Of a stretch of DNA of 64,000 bases, positions 44,701-52,792 are shown in pieces. Origin of the DNA: Chryseobacterium vrystaatense (lineage in GTDB: Bacteria > Bacteroidota > Bacteroidia > Flavobacteriales > Weeksellaceae); contig NZ_JPRI01000005.1 in the NCBI RefSeq assembly GCF_000737765.1, forward strand, positions 248,001-312,000, in the 5' to 3' direction. The translations under genes were made by a program, and so were the position numbers. Under the pieces are notes generated by a model. It saw nothing but the letters and a program-made list of their open reading frames with translations, made no database searches and was not told the DNA's origin. Each line of letters opens with the position of its first letter. The first letter of the stretch is position 1.

Positions 44701-45648
44701 GATCACCTGATAATTATCATACCTTGTAATCAAGTTGCCTGCCGGAAGATTAGCATCCACAGGCTGTACTCTTTTACCAGGACCTTTATCGAAGTTGATA
44801 AAATAGTAAGAAAAATCGTCGTAGATATTTTTTAAATTGTTACTGTTGTCGATTCTTGTTTCTTGTCTTTTATAGCCGCTTCCGTTTGAGTTATTATAGA
44901 GATTATATCCATTGGGTCCCTGAGCATAAAACAGAGCATAATCTCCATCGTTCCATACATTGTCTTCTTCACCCACTACCTGAATAGCATTTTCCTGCAG
45001 CGCGCTGTATTTTGTATCCTGATTATGTTCAGGAAGCATCACCCCCCCATTTCCATAAATTCTAAAGTTTTTCGGATTGACAGAGGCAGGATTGATGCCG
45101 TTGTCTTTTAGAAATTGTGAGGTAATTTTAAATACCCCGGACCTGTCTACTTTAATTTTGTAAAAACCACCGCTTGCAAGAGGGTTGGCTGTGCTTCCTA
45201 CTTTATTGGCTGTTCCTGATCTTAAAGTGTTGGGAGCCGAAGCTTCAGAAATAGTAAAAGATGAAAGTCTTTGAACGCTTCCTTTTACATTCTTGAATAA
45301 GGACACATTAATGCTGGCATATCTTTCTCCTTCAAAAGTATAATAGGTAATACCTGTAATATCATGATCAGCCAGTCTTCCTTTGTCAAGATCATATAAA
45401 TCTTTACTGGAAACACTTTCCCAGGCGAGATCAGAAACTTTTAGTTGCTTTTCTCCAATTTTTTGTTTGGTGATGATAAAAACATTATTTTGGCTGAACG
45501 AAAAACCTTCATTTTTGAAATTTGGAAGATTTAATTTAGTGTCACCAAAATCCAGGATTTTAGAGCCTTCCCATTCTATGGCTTTTCTCTGGGCCCAAAG
45601 TGTTGATACAAAAGAGAATAGTAATAAAAAGGTGATTTTTTGTTTCAT
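41749..45648 (-). CDS. porU: Type IX secretion system sortase PorU
   Basis: Gingipain-type (C25) cysteine protease that removes the C-terminal signal of T9SS cargo and attaches it to anionic lipopolysaccharide at the cell surface. 1299 residues, signal peptide MKQKITFLLLFSFVSTLWAQ. The C25 domain spans about residues 540-930, with catalytic His in LFYFGHGGINGW (about residue 789) and Cys in VSTITCEFTLWDEPG (about residue 828). Ig-like modules follow, and a C-terminal FlgD-like domain (RPLNWPNPFTNKTYVQFEHN...). Both catalytic residues are intact. It is divergent from gldJ. Confidence 0.95.
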   Translation of the reverse strand: MKQKITFLLLFSFVSTLWAQRKAIEWEGSKILDFGDTKLNLPNFKNEGFSFSQNNVFIITKQKIGEKQLKVSDLAWESVSSKDLYDLDKGRLADHDITGITYYTFEGERYASINVSLFKNVKGSVQRLSSFTISEASAPNTLRSGTANKVGSTANPLASGGFYKIKVDRSGVFKITSQFLKDNGINPASVNPKNFRIYGNGGVMLPEHNQDTKYSALQENAIQVVGEEDNVWNDGDYALFYAQGPNGYNLYNNSNGSGYKRQETRIDNSNNLKNIYDDFSYYFINFDKGPGKRVQPVDANLPAGNLITRYDNYQVINNDQKNLLKVGRIWVEDAPFITDKTITFTTNSPIQANDVIRYRTQVVGFKAQNNTVEFKINNQASSIKNVPSNIQGYAYDFYLLNYNGTQSNLNGNQITLTYSPNISLNPNGVFHFDYAEVQYKDNLAFNGSQMSFRDFSIASGSNTGYGFSVSNAVNLEQVWDVTDITNANRRVNKAGAGNFNFGYIAADPNFNNEFVAFRADAAYNPQFVERVANQNLSGLQNVDYLIITVPEMMSQAQRLASYHQTKNNYTVEIVDTNKIYNEFGSGSRDLTAIRDFVTKLSNSGRLKYVFILGDASFDYKNRISGNNNIVSSYESEQSADFVGSFVTDDYIVMTQPQTAGQIDHNLPDIPVGRIPAANVTEAGNMINKTLAYYNALPGQSSPFGEWRMKLDFIVDNDKEGNGPFHDVMNTTLASVFEQPGQQDLKEYNVRKLYLDAFPMQSTAGGQRFPQVNQAIANDIGNSLYLFYFGHGGINGWAQERVLTSTEIQNSNNFSNVYSRFPFVSTITCEFTLWDEPGTSSAGEQFIKLKQGGAAAMITSSRAIAVDYGRAFTDTYTKNIFKLTNDDFETLGYAHLNAKKEKGANADHLKVNFLGDPAMKLSRPQRQLVIDNIESPVPGLIRGLDFIKVKGHVNNPNGTLNATFNGRVSIHIFDKRLNKKTLDNGGILGSVLDYTEEGSAIVKASGTAVNGVFTVEFYVPKDINYAVGQGRILGYADNKGADVFNNQAVQVGDINPNGINDNEPPKVKLYMNNTNFADGGITNQNPMLLACLTDDTGINSTGSGVGHDITVYLDGQIINTVVLNDFFASGEGNGCLNPSLADYQKGNVTYPFRNLAIGQHQLTFKVWDINNNSTTATLNFEVKDESDQHLIINRPLNWPNPFTNKTYVQFEHNCDDILDVNVQIYTITGKLVRTLSQPVVAEPFLQGFRTPRQAIEWDGRDDFGATVAKGTYIFKIFAKSQNQEKCKGSATAVEKMVLLK

Positions 45649-45812
45649 GTCTGTTATTGAAATTTCCGAATTACAAATAAAATGAAAATTTTAGAATTAA
45701 ATTGTGATACAATAAAATTAATTTGTTAACGTTTTTCAAAAAAATCAAATGTTTACTTGATTTATTGAATAATTTATTTTTTCTTTGTACTTTGAAAATA
45801 TTTATATCGACT

Positions 45813-47414
45813 ATGAAAAAACTAAAGTTGTTTTCATTAATAGCATTAAGTTCTACACTTGCATTAACCAGCTGTGGCGGATCCGGGACCAGCAAAGGAG
45901 GCGGTACTAAAAAATTTGTCAGCAAGACGGGTTGGAAACCAAACGAAAAACAAGGTTGGTTTTTTGCAGGAAAGCAACAAAAACAGAAGGGGTGGCCAGG
46001 AATGGTATATGTAGAAGGTGGAACTTTTACAATGGGATTAGTGAAAGATGATGTTATGCATGATTGGAATAACACGCCGCGCAGAATGCAGGTAAGTTCA
46101 TTCTTTATCGGAGAAACAGAAATTACTAACTACGAATACCGCGAATACCTGACATGGTTGAAGTACGTATTTCCACCAAGTGACCCTAGCTTTAGGGAGA
46201 TCTATAACGGCGCTTTGCCAGATACTCTCTTATGGGACAACAAACTAGCTAGAAACGATTATAATGAAACTTATCTGCGCTCTCCAGAATTCGATTACTA
46301 CCCGGTAGTAGGAGTTTCCTGGACTCAGGCAAACAGATACTGTGAATGGCTTACAGACAGAGCAAATGAAAAAGCTTTGATGCAGGCCGGAGTTATTGCT
46401 AAGGATTTGTACATCAACGAATCCAATAATCAGGGAGGAACTGCATTCAATATGGATAAATTCAAAGCGAATGATCCGGAAATGCAAGGGTATATCAACG
46501 AGAAAAGAATGCAGCAAAAATCTGGTATGAAAACAACCAACCAGAGACTTCTTTCTGCAAACAGAGCACCAAACTCTTCAATGGTTCAGAAGTTCAGACT
46601 TCCGACCGAAGTTGAATGGGAATATGCAGCTCTTGGTATGGCTAAAAACAGAGAATATAACCAATACAAAGGTAAAAAGCCTGAAATCGAAAGATTAAGA
46701 GGAACCAAAGGAAGAGATAAAGGAATGTTCCTTGAAAACTTCAAAATGGGAACAGGTGACTATTCAGGTATCGCAGGATGGAAAAATGACGGATCTGCAC
46801 AAACTGCAGATGTAAGACAATACCCATCTAATGATCTTGGAATCTATGGAATGTACGGAAACGTTTCTGAGTGGACGGCTGACGTGTACAGACCTATCAT
46901 TGATGAAGATTTCAGTGATTTCAACTACTACAGAGGAAATATGCCTCAGGCTGTTGTAAGAAACGGTGACGGAACTTACAAGATGATTGACGAAGGAACG
47001 ATCAAATATGATACGTTAGCCGACGGAAGATTAGTATACAGAGGACTTCCCGGACAGTTTGAAAGAGAAACTATCGGTGACTACAGAAACTATAGAGACG
47101 GGGACAGACAGTCTTCTTTGGAATACTATAGAGCTTCTGACTCAGCTGCTTCATATGATATGTACAATTCTCCTCAAAAGAGATTTATCGTAGATGCAGG
47201 TGGAAGAGTAAAACTTCAAAAAGATACTAAAGACAGAACATCAGCAATGTCTAATGACGTAAGAGTTGTGAAAGGTGGTTCTTGGCAGGATACAGCATAT
47301 TGGTTGGATCCGGGACAAAGAAGATACAAAAATCAAGGCAAAGCTTACGGTTGGATTGGCTTCCGTGTTGCACAGGATGCTAGAGTTAGCGATAAGAGCA
47401 GAACTAGAAGATAA
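45813..47414 (+). CDS. gldJ: Gliding motility/T9SS lipoprotein GldJ
   Basis: Lipoprotein with a formylglycine-generating-enzyme-like (SUMF1) fold; in Flavobacterium it stabilises GldK and the T9SS ring. The frame opens at 45723, but MKKLKLFSLIALSSTLALTSCGGSG is a lipoprotein signal (lipobox Cys in LTSC). The ATG at 45813 is therefore the start, giving 533 residues. FGE-type blocks: MVYVEGGTFTMGL, FFIGETEITNYEYREYL, YYPVVGVSWTQANRYCEWL, RLPTEVEWEYAALG, GIYGMYGNVSEWTAD and VVKGGSWQD...GFRVAQD. The last 15 residues are basic (DKSRTRR). It is divergent from porU. Confidence 0.94.
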   Translation: MKKLKLFSLIALSSTLALTSCGGSGTSKGGGTKKFVSKTGWKPNEKQGWFFAGKQQKQKGWPGMVYVEGGTFTMGLVKDDVMHDWNNTPRRMQVSSFFIGETEITNYEYREYLTWLKYVFPPSDPSFREIYNGALPDTLLWDNKLARNDYNETYLRSPEFDYYPVVGVSWTQANRYCEWLTDRANEKALMQAGVIAKDLYINESNNQGGTAFNMDKFKANDPEMQGYINEKRMQQKSGMKTTNQRLLSANRAPNSSMVQKFRLPTEVEWEYAALGMAKNREYNQYKGKKPEIERLRGTKGRDKGMFLENFKMGTGDYSGIAGWKNDGSAQTADVRQYPSNDLGIYGMYGNVSEWTADVYRPIIDEDFSDFNYYRGNMPQAVVRNGDGTYKMIDEGTIKYDTLADGRLVYRGLPGQFERETIGDYRNYRDGDRQSSLEYYRASDSAASYDMYNSPQKRFIVDAGGRVKLQKDTKDRTSAMSNDVRVVKGGSWQDTAYWLDPGQRRYKNQGKAYGWIGFRVAQDARVSDKSRTRR

Positions 47415-47432
47415 TATTATCAAAATACTTAT

Positions 47433-47465
47433 AAAAAACCTTCCGGATTTCCGGAAGGTTTTTTT
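47433..47465 (+). terminator. Terminator of gldJ
   Basis: 14-bp stem AAAAAACCTTCCGG / CCGGAAGGTTTTTT with ATTT loop. Its T tract runs into the murF promoter -7 box. Confidence 0.9.
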
Positions 47466-47472
47466 ATTTTTG
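47465..47472 (+). promoter_or_regulatory. -7 promoter element of murF, leaderless type
   Basis: TATTTTTG fits TAnnTTTG and ends 4 nt before the murF ATG, directly abutting the T tract of the gldJ terminator. Confidence 0.6.
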
Positions 47473-47476
47473 AACT

Positions 47477-48748
47477 ATGAATACAGAACAGTTTTATCCT
47501 TTATTTTTAAAGTCTGATAAAGTAACGATCGACAGCAGAAAAGTTGGTAAGAATGATATTTTCTTTGCCTTTTCCGGTGATAACTTCAATGCGGCAACTT
47601 TTGCAGAAAAAGCTGCTGATGAAGGAGCTTTGGCGGTAATTGTGGAACAGCGGGAATTTGAAAATAAAGATAAAAATATTTTCTATGTTTCTTCTACCCT
47701 GGAATTTTTGCAGGAACTTGCAATCCACCACAGAAATCAGCTCAAGATCCCTGTGATCGGACTTACGGGAAGCAATGGGAAAACAACGACTAAAGAACTG
47801 ATCCATGCCGTTCTTTCGGAAAAATTCAACGTTCAATATACCTATGGAAATTTAAATAATCATATTGGGGTTCCATTAACTATTCTTTCCATCACACCTG
47901 AGCACGAAATGGCTGTCATAGAAATGGGAGCCAATCACCAGAAAGAAATAGAACTTCTGTGTCATATTTCACAACCTGATTTTGGATATATTACCAACTT
48001 TGGTAAGGCTCATTTGGAAGGCTTCGGGGGATTTGAAGGAGTGATCAAAGGAAAATCCGAACTTTATGATTACCTTAAGAATCATCATCACACAATTATT
48101 GTCAACGAAAATGATCCTGTTCAGACAGAAAAAACAGAAAACTACACCCCAAAAATAACTTTCGGAAAAGAAGGCTCCGATTATCAATTCGGTTTGCTTT
48201 CGGAAGATCATTTTGTAGGATTGGAATTTCAGGGACTGAAAACTGTTTCGAAACTTACAGGAGAATATAACTTTACGAATCTCTGTGCGGCAGCAACTTT
48301 CGGCCTGTATTTCGGGATAGGTCCTGATAAGATAAAGCATGCCATTGAAAACTATACCCCCACCAATATGCGTTCGCAGGTAGTGAAAAAAGAAGGGAGA
48401 ACATTGGTACTGGATACTTATAATGCTAATCCAAGTTCGATGACAGCTTCACTAAGTAACTTTGTTGCTTTTGAAGGCAGTAAGACTATCATTATAGGGG
48501 ATATGCTTGAATTGGGAGTGGAAAGCGAGAAAGAACATCAAAGTATTCTGAAGCTTGCCCAGGAATTAGGCTTTGACCAAATCATTACCGTAGGGAATTA
48601 TTTTAAATCAGTCAATCCTTCAGCATTGTCATTTGACAATACTGTGGAACTGATAGAATACCTTCAGCAGAATAAAATTCATTCTGAAAATATTTTGTTA
48701 AAAGGATCAAGGGGAATTGCACTTGAAAAATCAATAGAGTTTATTTAA
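47477..48748 (+). CDS. murF: UDP-N-acetylmuramoyl-tripeptide--D-alanyl-D-alanine ligase
   Basis: Last cytoplasmic step of peptidoglycan precursor synthesis: adds D-Ala-D-Ala to UDP-MurNAc-tripeptide. 423 residues with Mur-ligase blocks: ITIDSRKVGKNDIFFAFSG (N-terminal UDP-binding), GLTGSNGKTTTKELIHAVL near residue 95 (ATP loop), TYGNLNNHIGVPLT, EMGANHQKEIELL, NFGKAHLEGFG and DTYNANPSSMTASLSNF near residue 315. It is convergent with, and overlaps by 8 nt, the Nudix gene. Confidence 0.95.
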   Translation: MNTEQFYPLFLKSDKVTIDSRKVGKNDIFFAFSGDNFNAATFAEKAADEGALAVIVEQREFENKDKNIFYVSSTLEFLQELAIHHRNQLKIPVIGLTGSNGKTTTKELIHAVLSEKFNVQYTYGNLNNHIGVPLTILSITPEHEMAVIEMGANHQKEIELLCHISQPDFGYITNFGKAHLEGFGGFEGVIKGKSELYDYLKNHHHTIIVNENDPVQTEKTENYTPKITFGKEGSDYQFGLLSEDHFVGLEFQGLKTVSKLTGEYNFTNLCAAATFGLYFGIGPDKIKHAIENYTPTNMRSQVVKKEGRTLVLDTYNANPSSMTASLSNFVAFEGSKTIIIGDMLELGVESEKEHQSILKLAQELGFDQIITVGNYFKSVNPSALSFDNTVELIEYLQQNKIHSENILLKGSRGIALEKSIEFI

Positions 48749-49352
48749 GCTTTAAATTCCAGAAATCTTTTACAATAAGCTTAATATTTTGGAAAGTACT
48801 TGGGAAAACTTCCTCCTCAATCTGGGTGGTGTTTTTCCAGGCTACTTCAGTGATTCCTTCTTCAATTTGAGGTTTTGAAGTATCTTCACCATCGTAGTTC
48901 ATTTCAAACCAATGGGTGCATTTAAGGATCTTTTCGCCGTTTCTTTCGATGTAAATATGGTAAGTGGTGTTGATGAACTCTACCAGCTCCACATCCTGAA
49001 GACCTGTTTCTTCTTCAATCTCTCTTACAGCTGATTCTTCACGCGATTCACCTTTTTCCATCTTACCTTTTGGAAGATCCCATTTGCCTAATCTTTTAAT
49101 AAAAAGAAGCTCCCCCTGAGGATTACTCACAAGGCCTCCGGCTGCTTCTATAATCCTGAAAAGCTTTTGGAACTCTTTCCAGATCTCTTCAATATTCTCA
49201 CCGAAAACATTCAGCTCTTTCACTGAAGTATTTTCCAAAAGATCTAATGCAATCTCTAAAGTAGTGAAACTTTCAAACCTTAGGTCTTTTTCAAGATTCT
49301 CAGGATGCTTAGACACTAATAATTTTTTTTCGTTCACAAAAACTTTATACAT
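48741..49352 (-). CDS. Nudix hydrolase
   Basis: 203-residue protein with a complete Nudix box (GX5EX7REUXEEXGU) starting at GKMEKGESREESAVREIEEE near residue 95, preceded by GLVSNPQGELLFIKRLGKWDLPKGK. The 80-residue N-terminal extension (MYKVFVNEKKLLVSK...) is typical of this flavobacterial subgroup. The substrate is a nucleoside-diphosphate derivative, but its identity is not readable. It is divergent from the SRPBCC gene. Confidence 0.9.
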   Translation of the reverse strand: MYKVFVNEKKLLVSKHPENLEKDLRFESFTTLEIALDLLENTSVKELNVFGENIEEIWKEFQKLFRIIEAAGGLVSNPQGELLFIKRLGKWDLPKGKMEKGESREESAVREIEEETGLQDVELVEFINTTYHIYIERNGEKILKCTHWFEMNYDGEDTSKPQIEEGITEVAWKNTTQIEEEVFPSTFQNIKLIVKDFWNLKLK

Positions 49353-49376
49353 TTGTAAGAATTAAGAATTTAAATA

Positions 49377-49384
49377 CAAAAATA
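49377..49384 (-). promoter_or_regulatory. -7 promoter element of the Nudix gene
   Basis: TATTTTTG on the - strand, 24 nt before the ATG at 49352, inside the 36-nt gap to the divergent SRPBCC gene. Confidence 0.5.
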
Positions 49385-49388
49385 AAAA

Positions 49389-49778
49389 ATGAATTTAGAA
49401 GGACGAAAAATTATTGTCAATAAATCATCTAAAGACTTGTCTGAATTATTGAAATCGCCTGAAAACTATAAAGATTTTATGCCGGACGGTCTTCAGAAAT
49501 TTGAAACAAGAGATAATGGGTTCAAATTCGGTCTTCAGGGAATGCCGGAAATCGCTCTTAAAATAGATGAAGTGGATGAGCAGAAAGCTGTTTTGAAGTC
49601 AGCTAGTTCAAGCCTTGACTTTACATTAACAGCTACTTTAAACCCTATCAGTGAAAATCAGACTGAAGTTCAGATGCTTTTTGAGGGGAAGTTTAATCCT
49701 TTTATTAAAATGATGGTGGAAAAACCACTTCAGAATTTTATCAATACACTGACAGATAAGATAGAAGCTTATAAATAA
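49389..49778 (+). CDS. SRPBCC-family protein
   Basis: 129-residue protein with a START/SRPBCC-like fold: GRKIIVNKSSKDLSELLKSPENYKDFMPDGLQKFE (first strand and helices), FKFGLQGMPEIALKIDEVDE, LDFTLTATLNPISENQTEVQMLFEGKFNPFIKMMVEKPLQNFINTLTDKIEAY (last strands and long C-terminal helix). It probably binds a hydrophobic ligand; no catalytic residues are identified. It starts 36 nt from the divergent Nudix gene. Confidence 0.8.
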   Translation: MNLEGRKIIVNKSSKDLSELLKSPENYKDFMPDGLQKFETRDNGFKFGLQGMPEIALKIDEVDEQKAVLKSASSSLDFTLTATLNPISENQTEVQMLFEGKFNPFIKMMVEKPLQNFINTLTDKIEAYK

Positions 49779-49785
49779 TATAAAA

Positions 49786-49812
49786 AATACCTTCAGAAAT
49801 GGAGGTTTTTTT
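49786..49812 (+). terminator. Terminator after the SRPBCC gene
   Basis: Stem ATACCTTC / GGAGGT with one wobble and loop AGAAAT, followed by T7. Confidence 0.7.
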
Positions 49813-49866
49813 ATGCAATTACTCCTGACCGTAATCTCTTATGCTATCGGTTGCAAAAGAGGAAAA
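49811..49866 (-). pseudogene. Remnant copy of the anmK 3' end
   Basis: 22 identical bases (49807-49828 and 51744-51765), then a region where 24 of 36 bases match the end of anmK (51748-51804) by hand alignment. All mismatches are transitions, with one single-base gap. On the - strand it keeps the SGVIA-stop ending, but the gap breaks the frame. See findings. Confidence 0.7.
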
Positions 49867-49971
49867 AGGAAAATAGTGTAGTTACTTTTGGTCTGGTGGG
49901 CTTTTTTGCAATGTTTGGGTGTTTGGTTTTATATTTTTATCCTAAAAATGAACAATTTAATTTAAAGAAAT

Positions 49972-50454
49972 ATGGAAGTTATTCTAAAAGAAAAGCAAAA
50001 ATTTAATCAGTTGTTTATTTGGATACCCCTTTTATTATTGTTGATTTTTGCTATAAAAAACTTTTATGAAGAGATGTCAATATCTAATTTGATTCCATTG
50101 CTAATCATGGGTATTGTGATTTTGTTCCTTGTATTTATTACTTTAGCGTACTCAATTGACAAAGAAGGCGTTTCTATTTCTTTTTTTCCGTTTTTTAGAA
50201 GAAAGATTTTCAGAAAAGAAGAGATTGGAGAAATTAATATAGTAGACTACAGTCCAATTTCTGACTTTGGAGGTTGGGGATTGAGGTATGGAAGAAATAA
50301 TACCACAGCTTATAATGTTAAAGGTAATAGGGGGATTCTATTTCTTTTAAAGGATGGTAAGAACTATTTAATAGGAAGTCAATTGGATGAAAGTTATTTA
50401 CAAGAAAAATTAAATATTTTTTTCGATAATAAAGTTAACATAAAAAAATATTAG
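49972..50454 (+). CDS. Two-helix membrane protein with PH-like cytoplasmic domain
   Basis: 160-residue protein with two N-terminal membrane segments (FIWIPLLLLLIFAIKNF and LIPLLIMGIVILFLVFITLAYS), then a short domain with RKIFRKEEIGEINIVDYSPISDFGGWGLRYGRNNTTAYNVKGNRGILFLLKDGKNYLIGSQ. The pattern GGWGLRYG...AY...G..GI...LKDGK.YLIGSQ is characteristic of small bacterial PH-like domain proteins. Function unknown. It is 5 nt upstream of the hydrolase gene; both lie in the insert bounded by the two anmK ends and look more AT-rich than their neighbours. Confidence 0.72.
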   Translation: MEVILKEKQKFNQLFIWIPLLLLLIFAIKNFYEEMSISNLIPLLIMGIVILFLVFITLAYSIDKEGVSISFFPFFRRKIFRKEEIGEINIVDYSPISDFGGWGLRYGRNNTTAYNVKGNRGILFLLKDGKNYLIGSQLDESYLQEKLNIFFDNKVNIKKY

Positions 50455-50459
50455 GATAT

Positions 50460-51713
50460 ATGAGATTACTGTTGTTTGCCCTATTTTTTCCAGTTCTTTT
50501 TTTTTCTCAGCAAAAAGAAAAAGGTGCTGAGTTTATTAATTTACTTTTAGTAAAAAAGGAATTTAATTCTGCGTACAGTTTCTTTAGTGAAGAAATGAAA
50601 ACTCAAATATCTTTACCTGTTTTGCAGCAGACAGTAGAACAGATTGAAGGGCAGTTGGGAAAGTTTAAAAATGTTATTGAAGTCAATAACGAAAATAAAA
50701 ATATTTATTTTTATTACTCAGAATTTGAAAAAGCGAAACTGGATATCCAAATTGCTTTTGATGATAAGAGTCAAATCATAGGTTTCTTTTTCGTTCCGCA
50801 TAAAGAATTTGGTAAAAATGAAGATCTTTTAAATTCATTTAATATTAAAAGCGAAAGCATAATGTTAAAAGGTACTTTGCTGGTACCAAAAGAAAATGAT
50901 AAAAAGAAATTAGTGATATTTATTCATGGATCAGGTCCAAATGATAGAGATGAGACAGTTGGAGAGAATAAACCTTTTAAAAATATTGCAGAATATCTTT
51001 TGAATAATGGGATCGCTTCGTATAGATATGATAAACGAACGCTTAGTAATCCGGAAACGTTCAGTGACAATTCAACAGTAGAACAAGAAACGATTAATGA
51101 TGTCGTAAATGTATTTAATTTCTTTGTCAATGATGAACAGTATAAAAATTATAAAATAATCCTTTTGGGACACAGCTTTGGAGGGTATTTACTTCCTAAA
51201 ATTTACCAGAAAACCCCTGAAGTATCAAAACTTGTTTTTTTAGCTGCAAATGCAAGGCCTTTACAAGATATTATTGTTGAACAGTTACAATACCTCAATA
51301 AAATAGATCCATCAAATGTTTCCGCAGAAACTATCCAGACAACAAAAAAACAGGTAGATTTTTTAAATTCAAAAAAATTCAATCTGTCATCCAAAAATTC
51401 AGATCTGCCGTTTGGTTTGTCTGCAAATTATTGGAAGTATTTATTAGATTATAATACTTTTGACTATTTGAAAAGCATTCATATTCCCATGTTTTTCGGA
51501 CAGGGAGGAAGAGATTATCAAGTAACTGAAAAAGATTTTAATCTGTGGCAAAACCAATTAAAGAATAGTGAATATGCTGTTTTTAAATTATATCCCCAGT
51601 TAAATCATCTCTTTATAAACGGATCAATAAATCCATCTCCCAAAGATTATAATGTAAAAGGTAGTATGGACGAACGTTTTCTAAAAGATTTGGAAGAGTT
51701 TATCTTAGAATAA
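50460..51713 (+). CDS. Secreted alpha/beta hydrolase with N-terminal DUF3887-like domain
   Basis: 417 residues with a signal peptide (MRLLLFALFFPVLFFSQQ). Residues about 20-110 form a DUF3887-type domain (GAEFINLLLVKKEFNSAYSFFSEEMKTQISL...). The rest is an alpha/beta hydrolase: KKLVIFIHGSGPNDRDETVGENKPFKNIAEYLLNNGIASYRYDKRTL, nucleophile elbow ILLGHSFGGYL, IPMFFGQGGRDYQV (acid) and a C-terminal LYPQLNHLFINGS (catalytic His). The triad appears complete. The likely role is periplasmic esterase/peptidase; substrate unknown. Confidence 0.87.
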   Translation: MRLLLFALFFPVLFFSQQKEKGAEFINLLLVKKEFNSAYSFFSEEMKTQISLPVLQQTVEQIEGQLGKFKNVIEVNNENKNIYFYYSEFEKAKLDIQIAFDDKSQIIGFFFVPHKEFGKNEDLLNSFNIKSESIMLKGTLLVPKENDKKKLVIFIHGSGPNDRDETVGENKPFKNIAEYLLNNGIASYRYDKRTLSNPETFSDNSTVEQETINDVVNVFNFFVNDEQYKNYKIILLGHSFGGYLLPKIYQKTPEVSKLVFLAANARPLQDIIVEQLQYLNKIDPSNVSAETIQTTKKQVDFLNSKKFNLSSKNSDLPFGLSANYWKYLLDYNTFDYLKSIHIPMFFGQGGRDYQVTEKDFNLWQNQLKNSEYAVFKLYPQLNHLFINGSINPSPKDYNVKGSMDERFLKDLEEFILE

Positions 51714-51747
51714 ATTATTCTTTTTGACAGAAAAATCAATGAGTTTT

Positions 51748-52791
51748 TTATGCAATTACTCCTGAGCTGTGGTCTTTTGTACTGCCAGTTGCAGAAGAAA
51801 AAATATTGATCTCGTTATTTATTCTTAAAACACCCATCAAGGCAAATATCAGAGCCTCTTTATAATCAATGATTTCTTTTTCTGGGATAATTATTTCTGA
51901 TTCAGTTTTTTCTTTGATTTTCTCTATAAGAAAGGTATTGTAAGTACCACCACCTGTACAGAGAACATCTCTTAAACTGTTCGTATTAATGATATGAGAT
52001 ATCTGGTGAGCCACATGTTCCGTAAAAGTGGCCATAGCATCAGCCGTTTCAATATTTTCAAATAAAGGAAAAACACATTCGCAACACCATTCAATTCCTA
52101 AAGATTTAGGATGAGGTTGACTGTAAAAATCTAAAGAATTGAGTTTGTCCAACAAATCGTTGTCGATCTTACCTGTTCTGGCTAACTGACCGTTTTCGTC
52201 AAAATTTTTATTGAATTTCTGCGCAAGTCTATTCAGTACAATATTAACCGGGGAAATGTCAAATGCTATTCTTTTATCGTTGTGCTTTAGAGAGATGTTT
52301 GAAAATCCTCCAAGGTTGAGGCAGGCATCATATCGAGAGAATAGGAGTTCGTCTCCTATTGGTACTAAAGGGGCGCCGTTTCCTCCCATCAGTACATCCT
52401 GACTTCTGAAATCATAAATCACAGGAAAACCTGTTTCTAATTTAATTGCTCTTCCGTCTCCAATCTGAAGCGTAAATTTTCTTTTAGGCTGATGAAAAAC
52501 GGTATGACCATGTGAAGCAATCAGGTCAATATTTTGCAGATCATGATGATCAATAAATTCCTTAACACTTTGGCCGAGGTAAAAGCCATATTCCGAATGA
52601 AGCTCAAGTAATTCTTCTGAAGAAAGGTGGATAGAGTTCCTGAGTTTTTCTACCCATTTTTCAGGATAGGGAAGGGTTTCTGCTTTCAGGATCTGAAAAT
52701 TCCATCTGTCCTGTTTTTCAAAAGCAACAAAACATATATCCAGACCGTCCAGACTGGTTCCGGACATGAGTCCAATAGCCTGAACCCTCAT
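51748..52791 (-). CDS. anmK: Anhydro-N-acetylmuramic acid kinase
   Basis: Recycles the cell wall: phosphorylates and opens 1,6-anhydro-MurNAc to MurNAc-6-P. About 347 residues with the kinase opening GLMSGTSLDGLDICFVAFE, ASHGHTVFHQPKRKFTLQIGDGRAI (catalytic region), GGNGAPLVPIGDELLFS, NLGGFSNISL, DISPVNIVLNRLA and LCTGGGTYNTFLI. An ATG at 52818 is also in frame, but MRVQAIGLMSGTS at 52791 follows the lptC stop by one base and matches family starts. Its last 18 codons are duplicated upstream of the two-gene insert. Confidence 0.93.
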   Translation of the reverse strand: MRVQAIGLMSGTSLDGLDICFVAFEKQDRWNFQILKAETLPYPEKWVEKLRNSIHLSSEELLELHSEYGFYLGQSVKEFIDHHDLQNIDLIASHGHTVFHQPKRKFTLQIGDGRAIKLETGFPVIYDFRSQDVLMGGNGAPLVPIGDELLFSRYDACLNLGGFSNISLKHNDKRIAFDISPVNIVLNRLAQKFNKNFDENGQLARTGKIDNDLLDKLNSLDFYSQPHPKSLGIEWCCECVFPLFENIETADAMATFTEHVAHQISHIINTNSLRDVLCTGGGTYNTFLIEKIKEKTESEIIIPEKEIIDYKEALIFALMGVLRINNEINIFSSATGSTKDHSSGVIA

Positions 52792-52792
52792 A

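Noticed and set aside
45723..45812. 30-residue N-terminal extension of GldJ
   Set aside because: It would hide the lipoprotein signal; the ATG at 45813 gives a canonical lipobox.
49972..51713. The anmK-flanked insert as a mobile element in its own right
   Set aside because: Neither gene encodes a recombinase; the flanking copies are similar to a gene end, not terminal inverted repeats. Reported only as an insertion footprint.
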